From: an uncultured Blautia sp.
Lineage (GTDB): Bacteria; Bacillota; Clostridia; Lachnospirales; Lachnospiraceae
NCBI GenBank assembly: GCA_900551075.1
Contig: URVB01000014.1
Location: 1 to 64,000 of the forward strand
Length of the DNA stretch: 64,000 bases
Direction of reading: 5' to 3'
A model generated the notes under the pieces. It was not told where the DNA came from, did no database searches, and was given only the letters and a program-made list of their open reading frames with translations. This document shows positions 1-8,172 of this stretch, in pieces (the stretch's first letter is position 1; each line of letters starts with the position of its first letter). Both the position numbers and the translations under genes were made by a program.

Positions 1-1
1 G

Positions 2-145
2 GGGAGTGGGCGGGCTGGGAAGGAGCGGCATGTCTGGTATGATGAGGTGTTATTGGCTGTGCCGGGGGAACTGACTGAGCTCTATGAGCTTTTCTTATCC
101 GGGAAACCTCTTTCCGTCCGCTGGGATAAGACCTACAGCGGATAA
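2..145 (+). CDS. C-terminal end of an unidentified protein, cut by the window start
   Basis: An open frame enters the window at base 2 and runs 47 codons to a TAA at 143-145. The visible tail is hydrophilic and ends in WDKTYSG. I do not recognise the family. The following gene starts 74 bases later with its own ribosome site, so the two could share a transcript. The start and most of the protein lie outside the window. Confidence 0.5.
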   Translation, partial: GSGRAGKERHVWYDEVLLAVPGELTELYELFLSGKPLSVRWDKTYSG

Positions 146-219
146 ATTCATAATGAAAAAGCGGAATATTGCGGACAAGTATGCATAGAATAATCCTATA
201 ACCGGAAGAGGGGTGGGTT

Positions 220-1401
220 ATGAAAATCAGACATATTGCCGCAATTTTCGTTTTAACCGTAATTTTGGGGACGCAGACATCTGTTTCGGCGGAGCCGGAC
301 AATCTCTATGCCCTGTCTGCCGTGCTCATGGATGCGGACTCCGGGAGAGTGCTTTATGAAAAAGAAGGGGAAACACCGCGGCCCATGGCGAGCACGACGA
401 AGGTGATGACCTGTATTCTGGCATTGGAGAACGCACCTGGTGATGATTATGTGTCTGTATCTGCCAATGCAGCCGCACAGCCGGATGTACAGTTGAATAT
501 CCAGGAAGGAGAGCAGTACTATCTGGAGGATCTTCTCTATTCGCTGATGCTGAAGAGCCACAACGATTCCGCCGTTGCCATTGCGGAGCACATCGGCGGT
601 TCTGTGGAGGGATTTGCAGAGATGATGAATCAAAAGGCGAAAGAGCTGGGCTGCACGGATACGCATTTTATCACGCCGAACGGCCTGGACGCTGAGGACG
701 GCGGCGGGGTGCATCACACAACTGCAAGAGATCTGGCATTGATCATGCGTTATGCCATAAAGAATGAGGCATTTTTGCGGATTACCCAGACAAGGGACTA
801 CAGCTTCTCGGATTTGAGTAAAAAACGCCAGTTTTCCATTCACAATGCCAATGCGCTTTTAGATATGACGGACGGCGTGCTTTCCGGGAAAACAGGTTTT
901 ACGGGAAATGCAGGATACTGCTATGTATGTGCCTGTGAAAAGGATGGGAAGACCTTTATCATTTCTCTGCTGGGCTGCGGCTGGCCGAATCATAAAACTT
1001 ATAAATGGAAGGATACCCTGGCGCTCTTGCAGTACGGCAGTGACAACTTTTCGTATCAGACCTTTTATGAGGAGCCCATGCTTGGTACTGTGGAGGTTTC
1101 GGAGGGGGTCAGCAGCGGAGCGCGTCTTGGGAGTATCATATATCTCAGCGGAAACTGTCAGATTCCTGAGGAGGAGAAGCAGAGGAGACTTCTTGTGAAG
1201 AAAGGAGAGTCCTTCACTTATAAAGTGACAATGCCGAAAACGGTGGAGGCTCCTGTAGCAAAAGGGGAGCAGATCGGTAAGGTGACTTATTATCTGGGGG
1301 CCGAAGCCATCGGCACTTATCCGGTACTCGCAGAGAAGAATGTAGATAAGATCAGTTATTTATGGTGTGTGAACCGCGTATTTCATAATTTTTTTCATTA
1401 A
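220..1401 (+). CDS. Serine-type D-alanyl-D-alanine carboxypeptidase (DacF/PBP5 class)
   Basis: A low-molecular-weight penicillin-binding protein that trims the terminal D-alanine from peptidoglycan stem peptides outside the membrane. The N-terminus (about residues 1-24) is a signal peptide ending near VSA-E. The three active-site motifs are in order: SxxK as S58-T-T-K61, SxN as S113-H-N115 and KTG at 224-226. A C-terminal beta domain (about 285-375) follows. At 393 residues it has the usual family length. The last residues (FHNFFH) could be a short membrane-contact tail. The start at 220 follows GAAGAGGGG. A terminator lies just after the stop. In spore formers this class acts in vegetative wall or spore cortex maturation, and the sequence does not say which. 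Confidence 0.93.
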   Translation: MKIRHIAAIFVLTVILGTQTSVSAEPDNLYALSAVLMDADSGRVLYEKEGETPRPMASTTKVMTCILALENAPGDDYVSVSANAAAQPDVQLNIQEGEQYYLEDLLYSLMLKSHNDSAVAIAEHIGGSVEGFAEMMNQKAKELGCTDTHFITPNGLDAEDGGGVHHTTARDLALIMRYAIKNEAFLRITQTRDYSFSDLSKKRQFSIHNANALLDMTDGVLSGKTGFTGNAGYCYVCACEKDGKTFIISLLGCGWPNHKTYKWKDTLALLQYGSDNFSYQTFYEEPMLGTVEVSEGVSSGARLGSIIYLSGNCQIPEEEKQRRLLVKKGESFTYKVTMPKTVEAPVAKGEQIGKVTYYLGAEAIGTYPVLAEKNVDKISYLWCVNRVFHNFFH

Positions 1402-1405
1402 GGAG

Positions 1406-1446
1406 ACAGAGCCTTCTGCAAAATGAGGAGGCTTTGTTTTTTATTT
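1406..1446 (+). terminator. Rho-independent terminator after the carboxypeptidase gene
   Basis: ACAGAGCCT (1406-1414) pairs with AGGCTTTGT (1429-1437) with one G-U pair, followed at once by a T-rich run to about 1446. Confidence 0.8.
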
Positions 1447-1476
1447 GTTAACCTTAAATAAAATTAGGTTAACAAA
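1444..1476. promoter_or_regulatory. BirA-like biotin repressor operator
   Basis: A perfect inverted repeat: TTTGTTAACCT at 1444-1454 and AGGTTAACAAA at 1466-1476. Read as TTGTTAAC-N15-GTTAACAA it matches the form of biotin repressor (BirA) sites known in Firmicutes. It sits about 44 bases upstream of the -35 element of an operon whose products need biotin, which supports the assignment. Related AT-rich half-sites follow at about 1488-1505. Confidence 0.65.
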
Positions 1477-1519
1477 AGTTTTTTTAGGGTTAAAAATTTA
1501 ACAAAACTTCCAAAAACTA

Positions 1520-1548
1520 TTGAAAAATTGTTTTAAAAAGGGTACAAT
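1520..1548 (+). promoter_or_regulatory. Sigma-A-type promoter of the sodium-pump decarboxylase operon
   Basis: TTGAAA at 1520-1525, a 17-base spacer, and TACAAT at 1543-1548. The first gene starts about 60 bases downstream. Confidence 0.75.
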
Positions 1549-1610
1549 TATAATCGGCTAAAATTTTGGTTATACTTTAAAATTCTTATAAAAATGGAGG
1601 GCAAATGAGA

Positions 1611-3047
1611 ATGAGTAATGCAACACAAAGCTTAGCGGGCACAAGAATCACTTCTTTGCTGGACGCGAACAGTTTTGTTGAAATCGGACAAAGTGTAACA
1701 GCCAGAGCAACAGATTTCAACATGACTGAAACGAAAGCGCCATCTGACGGTGTAATTACCGGATATGGCGTCATTGATGGAAATCTTGTATACGTATACA
1801 GCCAGGATGCATCCGTGCTGAATGGTACAGTAGGTGAGATGCACGCAAAGAAGATTTCCGGATTATACGATTTGGCAATGAAAACCGGTGCACCGGTGAT
1901 CGGCCTGATTGATTGTGCCGGCCTTCGGCTTCAGGAGGCTACGGATGCTCTTGCGGCATTTGGCGGGATTTATCTGAAGCAGACTATGGCATCCGGAATG
2001 ATTCCGCAGATTACAGGTATTTTTGGTACCTGCGGAGGCGGTATGGCTGTGGTTCCGGCATTGACGGATTTTACATTCATGGAATCCAAAAAAGCAAAAA
2101 TGTTTGTAAATACACCGAATGCACTGGAAGGCAATCACGTATCCAAATGCGATACCGCAGCGGCACAGTTCCAGAGCGAAGAGACAGGTCTGATCGATGG
2201 AATCGGCACAGAAGAAGAAATCCTTGGACAGATTCGTGAGCTTGTGACTCTGCTTCCTTCTAATTGTGAAGATACGGACTGCTTTATGGAATGTACAGAT
2301 GATCTGAACCGCGTATGCGAGGATCTGGCGAACTGCGCAGGTGATACTTCTATCGCTTTATCCAGAATTGCTGACAATGGACTGTTCTTTGAAACAAAGG
2401 CAGGCTACGGCAAGGATATGGTGACCGGATTTATCCGTCTGAACGGTGCTACCATAGGTGCTGTTGCCAACAGAAGCGTGATTTATGATGCCGATGGCAA
2501 TAAGGCAGAGGAGTTCGATGGAAGCCTTTCTGCAAGAGGCGCAAGAAAAGCGGCGGATTTTGTGAAATTCTGCGATGCTTTTGAAATTCCGGTACTTACC
2601 CTGACAAATGTCACAGGCTTTAAGGCGACTCTCTGCAATGAGAAGATGATGGCAAAATCCGTCGGAGAGCTGGTACATGCATTTGCAAGTGCTACGGTTC
2701 CGAAGGTAAACGTGATCATTGGAAAGGCATACGGAAATGCTTATGTAGCTATGAACAGCAAAGCAATCGGTGCAGATATGGTATATGCATGGGAGAATGC
2801 GGAGATCGGCATGATGGAAGCATCCCTGGCCGCAAAGATCATGTACGCCGGAGCAGATGCCGCAACCTTAAACGAAAAAGCTGCCGCTTACAGAGAACTG
2901 CAGTCCAGCGTGGATTCCGCAGCGGCAAGAGGCTATGTAGATACGATCATCAGCCCGGCAGACACCAGAAAATATGTGATTGGAGCTTTTGAAATGCTGT
3001 TCACAAAAAGGGAAGAACGTCCGTCAAAGAAACACGGTACGGTCTAA
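1611..3047 (+). CDS. Biotin-dependent acyl-CoA carboxyltransferase subunit (MmdA / transcarboxylase 12S type)
   Basis: A crotonase-fold carboxyltransferase that moves CO2 between an acyl-CoA such as (methyl)malonyl-CoA and a biotin carrier in the cytoplasm. Two carboxyltransferase halves are visible. The first has a GLRLQEA segment and the oxyanion-type loop GTCGGGMAVVPALTDF. The second has VTGFKATLCNEKM and GKAYGNAYVAMNSKAIGAD. At 479 residues it is a little shorter than typical MmdA (about 510). ATG 1611 lies 10 bases after GGAGG (1596-1600). An in-frame ATG at 1605 is only 4 bases away and is the alternative. It is the first gene of a five-gene operon with gamma, biotin carrier, beta and OadA-like subunits. 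The exact acyl-CoA is not readable from sequence. Confidence 0.88.
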   Translation: MSNATQSLAGTRITSLLDANSFVEIGQSVTARATDFNMTETKAPSDGVITGYGVIDGNLVYVYSQDASVLNGTVGEMHAKKISGLYDLAMKTGAPVIGLIDCAGLRLQEATDALAAFGGIYLKQTMASGMIPQITGIFGTCGGGMAVVPALTDFTFMESKKAKMFVNTPNALEGNHVSKCDTAAAQFQSEETGLIDGIGTEEEILGQIRELVTLLPSNCEDTDCFMECTDDLNRVCEDLANCAGDTSIALSRIADNGLFFETKAGYGKDMVTGFIRLNGATIGAVANRSVIYDADGNKAEEFDGSLSARGARKAADFVKFCDAFEIPVLTLTNVTGFKATLCNEKMMAKSVGELVHAFASATVPKVNVIIGKAYGNAYVAMNSKAIGADMVYAWENAEIGMMEASLAAKIMYAGADAATLNEKAAAYRELQSSVDSAAARGYVDTIISPADTRKYVIGAFEMLFTKREERPSKKHGTV

Positions 3048-3060
3048 GTGAGGTGAGCAT

Positions 3061-3804
3061 ATGAAGCAGATTTTAAAGAAAGTGTCCTCTGTCTGTGCAG
3101 CTTTGGTCTGTGCGGTTGCGCTGACAACAGCGGGAGCAGTCACAGTTGCTGCGGACAGTGAAATTGATGAGACTATCAAAAGCCAGATTGTCATGACGGC
3201 AGAAGGCCTGACAGAGACGATCATTCCCCTGTCGGACGAGGAAATAGACGCCTACATGAATTCCGGTGATGAATTTACGGAAAATGCAATTTCATCCTGG
3301 GCGTCTTCCAAGGAAGAACTGGGTGAATTCAAGGAAACCAAAGATGCAGAAGTTACTTATGCCAATGGTGAATATACAGTAACCGTTCCGGGAGAATTCG
3401 AAAAGGCAGATGCCAACTTTGTCTATGTGTTTGATGAGAATGCAATACCGACTTCCATGAATGTGGATGTACAGTATTCTATGGGAGTGACCCTGCAGAG
3501 AGCCGGCTTGAATACACTTATGGGAATCGGGATCGTATTTCTGATGCTGGTATTTTTGAGCTTTGTGATTTACCTGTTCAGATTTATTCCGGCCCTTTTA
3601 GAAGGCAAGAAAAAAGGTTCTGAAGCAGCGCCGGAAGCTCCGAAGGCAGTACCGGTTCCGGCGTCGGCTCCTGTTGTGGAAGAGACTGCAGACGACACAG
3701 AATTGATTGCTGTCATTGCCGCAGCGATTGCAGCTTCTGAAGGAACCGGCGCCGATGGATTCGTTGTTCGTTCTATCCGTAAAGTAAACCGCAAAAGAAG
3801 GTAA
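3061..3804 (+). CDS. OadG/MmdD-like gamma subunit of a sodium-pump decarboxylase, with a large exported N-terminal domain
   Basis: A membrane-anchoring small subunit that links the cytoplasmic carboxyltransferase to the membrane pump. The N-terminus (1-31) is a signal peptide ending AVTVAA-D. Residues about 32-145 are an acidic domain of unknown fold, probably extracytoplasmic. A single membrane segment follows at about 155-178 (LMGIGIVFLMLVFLSFVIYLF). The tail has a Pro/Ala-rich linker and ends in IRKVNRKRR, as in other OadG-like proteins. Typical OadG is 80-120 residues and this one is 247, the excess being the exported domain. It starts 13 bases after the carboxyltransferase stop. Confidence 0.8.
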   Translation: MKQILKKVSSVCAALVCAVALTTAGAVTVAADSEIDETIKSQIVMTAEGLTETIIPLSDEEIDAYMNSGDEFTENAISSWASSKEELGEFKETKDAEVTYANGEYTVTVPGEFEKADANFVYVFDENAIPTSMNVDVQYSMGVTLQRAGLNTLMGIGIVFLMLVFLSFVIYLFRFIPALLEGKKKGSEAAPEAPKAVPVPASAPVVEETADDTELIAVIAAAIAASEGTGADGFVVRSIRKVNRKRR

Positions 3805-3823
3805 ATATTAGGAGGATTTTAAA

Positions 3824-4198
3824 ATGAAAAGTTATACAATTACCGTTAACGGAACAGCATATGAAGTTACTGTAGAAGAGACCGGAAGCGTATCTGCTCC
3901 GGCAGCGGCACCGGCTCAGGCGGCACCGAAGGCGGCTCCGAAAGCAGCACCGGCTCCAAAGGCAGCTCCGGCAGCAGGCGCCGGCGCAGTAAAAGTCGCA
4001 GCATCTGTACCTGGAAAGGTTGTAAAAATTGTCGCTTCTGTAGGACAGGCTGTAAAGGCTGGTGACAGCATTGTGATTCTGGAATCCATGAAAATGGAAA
4101 TTCCTGTAGTAGCTCCGCAGGACGGAACCGTTGCAAGCGTTGACGTTGCAGAAGGTGCATCTGTAGAAAACGGAGATACTCTGGCAACAATGAACTAG
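3824..4198 (+). CDS. Biotin carboxyl carrier protein of the decarboxylase complex
   Basis: A 124-residue carrier that bears covalently bound biotin and ferries CO2 between carboxyltransferases and the membrane pump. Residues 1-20 form a short N-terminal element, 21-52 an Ala/Pro/Lys linker of repeated AAPKAAP units, and about 55-124 the biotinyl/lipoyl domain. The attachment site is ESMKMEI with biotinyl Lys90. It is 19 bases after the gamma gene behind AGGAGG. The long flexible Ala-Pro linker matches the swinging-arm role of 1.3S transcarboxylase and MmdC-type carriers. Confidence 0.93.
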   Translation: MKSYTITVNGTAYEVTVEETGSVSAPAAAPAQAAPKAAPKAAPAPKAAPAAGAGAVKVAASVPGKVVKIVASVGQAVKAGDSIVILESMKMEIPVVAPQDGTVASVDVAEGASVENGDTLATMN

Positions 4199-4214
4199 GA
4201 CGGGAGGTAGTCAA

Positions 4215-5363
4215 ATGTCTTATGTAACAGAAACCCTGTCCAACCTGATTCATCAGACGGCATTCTTCAATCTGACATGGGGTAATTACCTGATGATCCT
4301 GGTGGCATGTGTGTTCTTGTACCTTGCGATTGCAAAGGGATTTGAGCCGCTGCTTCTGGTACCGATTGCATTTGGTATGTTATTGGTAAATATCTATCCG
4401 GATATTATGGCCAGACCGGAAGAGATGTCCAATGGTGTAGGTGGACTTCTGCATTATTTCTATATCCTGGATGAGTGGAGTATCCTGCCTTCTCTTATCT
4501 TCATGGGAGTCGGGGCGATGACGGACTTCGGACCGTTGATCGCAAACCCGAAGAGCTTCCTTATGGGAGCTGCCGCACAGCTTGGTATCTATGTTGCATA
4601 TTTCCTGGCAATCTTCCTTGGATTCAACGGAAAAGCAGCAGCGGCCATCTCTATCATCGGCGGTGCCGATGGACCGACCTCTATTTTCCTGGCCGGTAAG
4701 CTGGGACAGACAGCCCTTATGGGGCCGATTGCGGTGGCGGCATATTCCTATATGTCCCTGGTGCCGATTATTCAGCCTCCGATTATGAAGCTCTGCACTA
4801 CAGAAAAAGAACGTAAGATTAAAATGGAACAGCTTCGTCCGGTTTCCAAGCTGGAAAAGATCCTGTTCCCGATCGTGATCACGATCGTTGTCTGCCTGAT
4901 TCTTCCGACAACAGCTCCGCTTGTGGGTATGCTGATGCTTGGTAACCTGTTCAGAGAATCCGGCGTTGTAAAACAATTGACAGAAACAGCCTCCAATGCG
5001 CTTATGTACATCGTTGTTATCCTTTTGGGTACTTCTGTTGGCGCATCCACGAGCGCAGAGGCATTTCTGAATGTAAGTACTCTGAAAATCGTTGTATTAG
5101 GTCTTGTAGCCTTTGCCTTTGGTACGTTTGGAGGTTGTATGCTTGGTAAGCTGATGTGTAAGCTGTCCGGCGGCAAGATCAATCCTCTGATTGGTTCTGC
5201 GGGTGTATCTGCGGTTCCTATGGCAGCCCGTGTATCCCAGAAGGTGGGTGCGGAAGCCGATCCGACCAACTTCCTGCTGATGCATGCAATGGGACCGAAC
5301 GTAGCCGGTGTTATCGGTACGGCAGTTGCAGCCGGAACCTTTATGGCTATCTTTGGTGTCTGA
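4215..5363 (+). CDS. Beta subunit of a Na+-translocating biotin-dependent decarboxylase (OadB/MmdB/GcdB)
   Basis: The integral membrane pump that decarboxylates carboxybiotin and exports Na+. The 382-residue protein has about nine to eleven hydrophobic segments. The family signatures are present: GGADGPTSIF (about residues 149-158) and the C-terminal SAGVSAVPMAARV...DPTNFLLMHAMGPNVAG stretch, which holds conserved polar residues of the sodium pathway. Length is close to MmdB (about 390). It follows the carrier by 16 bases. A 28-base inverted repeat (about 5369-5396) lies between this gene and the next and may tune their relative expression. Confidence 0.95.
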   Translation: MSYVTETLSNLIHQTAFFNLTWGNYLMILVACVFLYLAIAKGFEPLLLVPIAFGMLLVNIYPDIMARPEEMSNGVGGLLHYFYILDEWSILPSLIFMGVGAMTDFGPLIANPKSFLMGAAAQLGIYVAYFLAIFLGFNGKAAAAISIIGGADGPTSIFLAGKLGQTALMGPIAVAAYSYMSLVPIIQPPIMKLCTTEKERKIKMEQLRPVSKLEKILFPIVITIVVCLILPTTAPLVGMLMLGNLFRESGVVKQLTETASNALMYIVVILLGTSVGASTSAEAFLNVSTLKIVVLGLVAFAFGTFGGCMLGKLMCKLSGGKINPLIGSAGVSAVPMAARVSQKVGAEADPTNFLLMHAMGPNVAGVIGTAVAAGTFMAIFGV

Positions 5364-5430
5364 AACGCGAAGCTCGAATCCGGTGAATCGAACTTCCTTG
5401 TGGAATATAAGAATATAAGGAGAATTCATT

Positions 5431-6843
5431 ATGGCAGAATTAGAAAAAAAACCAGTGAAAATATTGGAAACCATTCTGCGCGATGCTCATCAGTCATTGA
5501 TTGCGACCCGTCTGAGCACAGAGCAGATGCTTCCGATTATCGATAAAATGGATCAGGTTGGATACCATGCAGTAGAGTGCTGGGGCGGCGCAACCTTTGA
5601 TGCATCCCTGCGTTTCCTGAAAGAGGATCCATGGGAAAGACTTCGTAAATTCCGTGACGGTTTCAAAAATACAAAACTCCAGATGCTGTTCCGCGGACAG
5701 AATATCCTTGGATATCGTCCATATGCAGATGACGTTGTAGAGTATTTTGTACAGAAATCTGTTGCAAACGGAATTGATATCATCCGTATTTTTGACTGTA
5801 TGAACGATCTGCGTAACCTGCAGACAGCAGTCAAAGCAGCAAATAAAGAAAAGGCACATGCGCAGGTAGCGCTTTCCTATACCTTAGGTGATGCATATAC
5901 GCTGGAATATTGGACCAATATTGCAAAACAGATTGAGGAAATGGGGGCGGATTCCATCTGTATCAAGGATATGGCAGGACTTCTGCTTCCTTACAAGGCT
6001 ACGGAGCTGGTAAGTGCATTGAAATCCTCTGTTAAGATTCCGATTGACCTGCATACACATTACACCTCCGGTGTTGCATCCATGACTTATATGAAGGCAG
6101 TAGAAGCAGGTGTGGATATCATTGATACCGCAATGTCTCCATTCGCACTGGGAACCTCTCAGCCTGCAACAGAGGTTATGGTAGAGACCTTTAGGGGAAC
6201 TCCATATGATACGGGCTTTGACCAGAATCTTCTGGCAGAGATCGCTGACTACTTCCGTCCAATCCGTGACGAGGCTCTGGAAAGCGGCCTTTTGAATCCG
6301 AAGAATATGGGCGTGAATATTAAGACCCTGCTTTATCAGGTACCGGGCGGTATGCTGTCCAATCTGACTTCCCAGTTAAAAGAGCAGCATGCGGAAGATA
6401 AGTTCTACGATGTTCTGGAGGAGGTTCCGCGTGTACGTAAAGACCTTGGGGAACCGCCGCTGGTAACTCCGTCCTCTCAGATTGTCGGTACACAGGCTGT
6501 ATTCAACGTATTGATGGGTGAGAGATATAAGATGGTTACAAAAGAGACCAAAGATGTTTTGAGCGGAAAATACGGCGCAACCGTAAAACCGTTCAATCCG
6601 GAAGTACAGAAGAAATGTATCGGGGATGTGGAGCCGATCACCTGCCGTCCGGCAGATCTGATCGACAATGAGCTGGATAAGCTGGAAAGCGAAATGGCTC
6701 AGTACAAGGAACAGGACGAGGACGTATTGTCCTATGCACTGTTCCCGCAGGTTGCTACCGAATTCTTCAAATACCGTCAGGCGCAGAAGACGAAAATGGA
6801 TGAAACAGCGGCTGATACGAATAACGGAGCATATCCGGTATAA
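5431..6843 (+). CDS. OadA / pyruvate carboxylase-type carboxyltransferase lacking a biotin domain (transcarboxylase 5S type)
   Basis: A TIM-barrel carboxyltransferase that takes CO2 from oxaloacetate or gives it to pyruvate through carboxybiotin. ETILRDAHQSLIATR at the N-terminus is the family signature with the metal-binding Asp. DLHTHYTSG near residue 208 supplies the metal-binding His pair, and KDMAGLLLP holds the carbamylated Lys region. The conserved domain ends near residue 440 and the protein ends at 470. Full OadA is about 590 residues, so the C-terminal biotinyl domain is absent and CO2 must go to the separate carrier at 3824-4198. It is last in the operon, with a strong ribosome site (AAGGAGA). 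Confidence 0.92.
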   Translation: MAELEKKPVKILETILRDAHQSLIATRLSTEQMLPIIDKMDQVGYHAVECWGGATFDASLRFLKEDPWERLRKFRDGFKNTKLQMLFRGQNILGYRPYADDVVEYFVQKSVANGIDIIRIFDCMNDLRNLQTAVKAANKEKAHAQVALSYTLGDAYTLEYWTNIAKQIEEMGADSICIKDMAGLLLPYKATELVSALKSSVKIPIDLHTHYTSGVASMTYMKAVEAGVDIIDTAMSPFALGTSQPATEVMVETFRGTPYDTGFDQNLLAEIADYFRPIRDEALESGLLNPKNMGVNIKTLLYQVPGGMLSNLTSQLKEQHAEDKFYDVLEEVPRVRKDLGEPPLVTPSSQIVGTQAVFNVLMGERYKMVTKETKDVLSGKYGATVKPFNPEVQKKCIGDVEPITCRPADLIDNELDKLESEMAQYKEQDEDVLSYALFPQVATEFFKYRQAQKTKMDETAADTNNGAYPV

Positions 6844-6857
6844 TGCATATGGCGCAG

Positions 6858-6887
6858 GCCCATCAGGATTTCCTGGTGGGCTTGTTT
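6858..6887 (+). terminator. Terminator of the decarboxylase operon
   Basis: GCCCATCAGG (6858-6867) pairs with CCTGGTGGGC (6872-6881), then TTGTTT. It separates the operon from the flavoprotein gene. Confidence 0.8.
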
Positions 6888-6917
6888 AAGAATACCAGGA
6901 CAGGAAAGGAGCCTTCC

Positions 6918-8156
6918 ATGAGCAAAACAGTGATTGTAGGAGGCGGGGCGGCCGGAATGCTGGCAAGTATTTATGCGGCAAAAAACGGCAATGAAGTCCA
7001 TGTAATCGAAAAAAATGAAAAGCTTGGAAAGAAATTATATATTACAGGCAAAGGCAGATGTAATGTAACCAATGACTGTGATACGGAAGAACTTTTTCAG
7101 GCAGTGGTGAATAATGCAAAGTTTTTATACAGTGCCTTTTATTCGTTTAACAGTCAGGATATGATGCGCTTTCTTGAGGAGGCAGGCGTTCCTTTAAAGG
7201 TAGAACGAGGGAACCGCGTGTTTCCGAAATCTGACCATTCCTCCGATGTGATCCGCGGCCTTGAGCGGCAGATGAAACGCTTCGGTGTGCAGGTACATCT
7301 CAACAAGGAGGTAAAGAGGATAGCAGCGGACAATGATTCTGTAACGGGCGCAGAGTTTGCAGACGGAAGTTTTATAGAAGCGGACGACGTCATAGTGGCA
7401 ACCGGCGGATTGTCGTATCCTGCTACCGGTTCCACCGGAGCCGGGTACCGTTTTGCCAGAGAGCTTGGGCATAAGGTGACAGAGCTTTCGCCCTCTTTGG
7501 TACCGCTTACGGTGAAGGAAGCCTATATTCCGAAGCTCAAGGGGCTTTCTCTCAGAAACGTAGAGTTAACAGTCAAAAGTGGAAAAAAGGTCCTGTATAA
7601 AGATTTTGGGGAAATGATATTTACGCATTTTGGTGTAACGGGCCCTATGATTCTTTCGGCAAGCGCACATTTAGGAAAACAACTGGCAAAGGGAGAGCTT
7701 CAGGCATATTTGGATCTGAAGCCTGCACTTACTTTGGAGCAGTTGGATGCCAGGATGCTGAGAGAGTTTGAAACTGCACCGAATAAACAGTTCAAAAATG
7801 TCATTGGCGTATTGTTCCCTTCTTCTCTGACACCTGTGATGCTGGAATTGGGAGGAATCTCTCCGGGGAAGGTGATTCATGAAATTTCCAGGGAGGAGCG
7901 ACGCAGATTCACAGCACTTGTAAAGGCGTTTCCGTTTACGGTAACCGGTATGGGAGAATTTAAGGAGGCAATTATTACAAGGGGCGGCGTATCTGTCAGG
8001 GAAATTCATCCGGGTACTATGGAGTCCAAAAAGGTGAAGCATTTATATTTTATTGGAGAGGTCCTGGATCTGGATGCATTGACAGGAGGCTATAATCTTC
8101 AGATTGCATGGTCGACTGCTTATTTGGCTGCAAGCGCTGTTACTCATAAAATGTAA
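6918..8156 (+). CDS. NAD(P)/FAD-dependent oxidoreductase of the HI0933/BaiN-like family
   Basis: A 412-residue cytoplasmic flavoprotein. The dinucleotide-binding motif is VIVGGGAAGMLASIYAA near the N-terminus, followed by the family-typical KKLYITGKGRCNVTND. The C-terminus holds GGVSVREIHPGTMESKKV and GEVLDLDALTGGYNLQIAWSTA, which complete the FAD site. ATG 6918 follows GGAAAGGAG. The reading frame opens at 6843, but the upstream codons cross the terminator and are unlikely to be translated. Members include BaiN, proposed to act in bile-acid 7-dehydroxylation, but most are of unknown substrate. The neighbour cmk follows by 16 bases. Confidence 0.9.
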   Translation: MSKTVIVGGGAAGMLASIYAAKNGNEVHVIEKNEKLGKKLYITGKGRCNVTNDCDTEELFQAVVNNAKFLYSAFYSFNSQDMMRFLEEAGVPLKVERGNRVFPKSDHSSDVIRGLERQMKRFGVQVHLNKEVKRIAADNDSVTGAEFADGSFIEADDVIVATGGLSYPATGSTGAGYRFARELGHKVTELSPSLVPLTVKEAYIPKLKGLSLRNVELTVKSGKKVLYKDFGEMIFTHFGVTGPMILSASAHLGKQLAKGELQAYLDLKPALTLEQLDARMLREFETAPNKQFKNVIGVLFPSSLTPVMLELGGISPGKVIHEISREERRRFTALVKAFPFTVTGMGEFKEAIITRGGVSVREIHPGTMESKKVKHLYFIGEVLDLDALTGGYNLQIAWSTAYLAASAVTHKM

Positions 8157-8172
8157 ACAGGAGGAAAAGCAA

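Noticed and set aside
253..843. 196-codon minus-strand frame inside the carboxypeptidase gene
   Set aside because: It is antisense to a gene with all three PBP motifs and has no family resemblance. A shadow frame.
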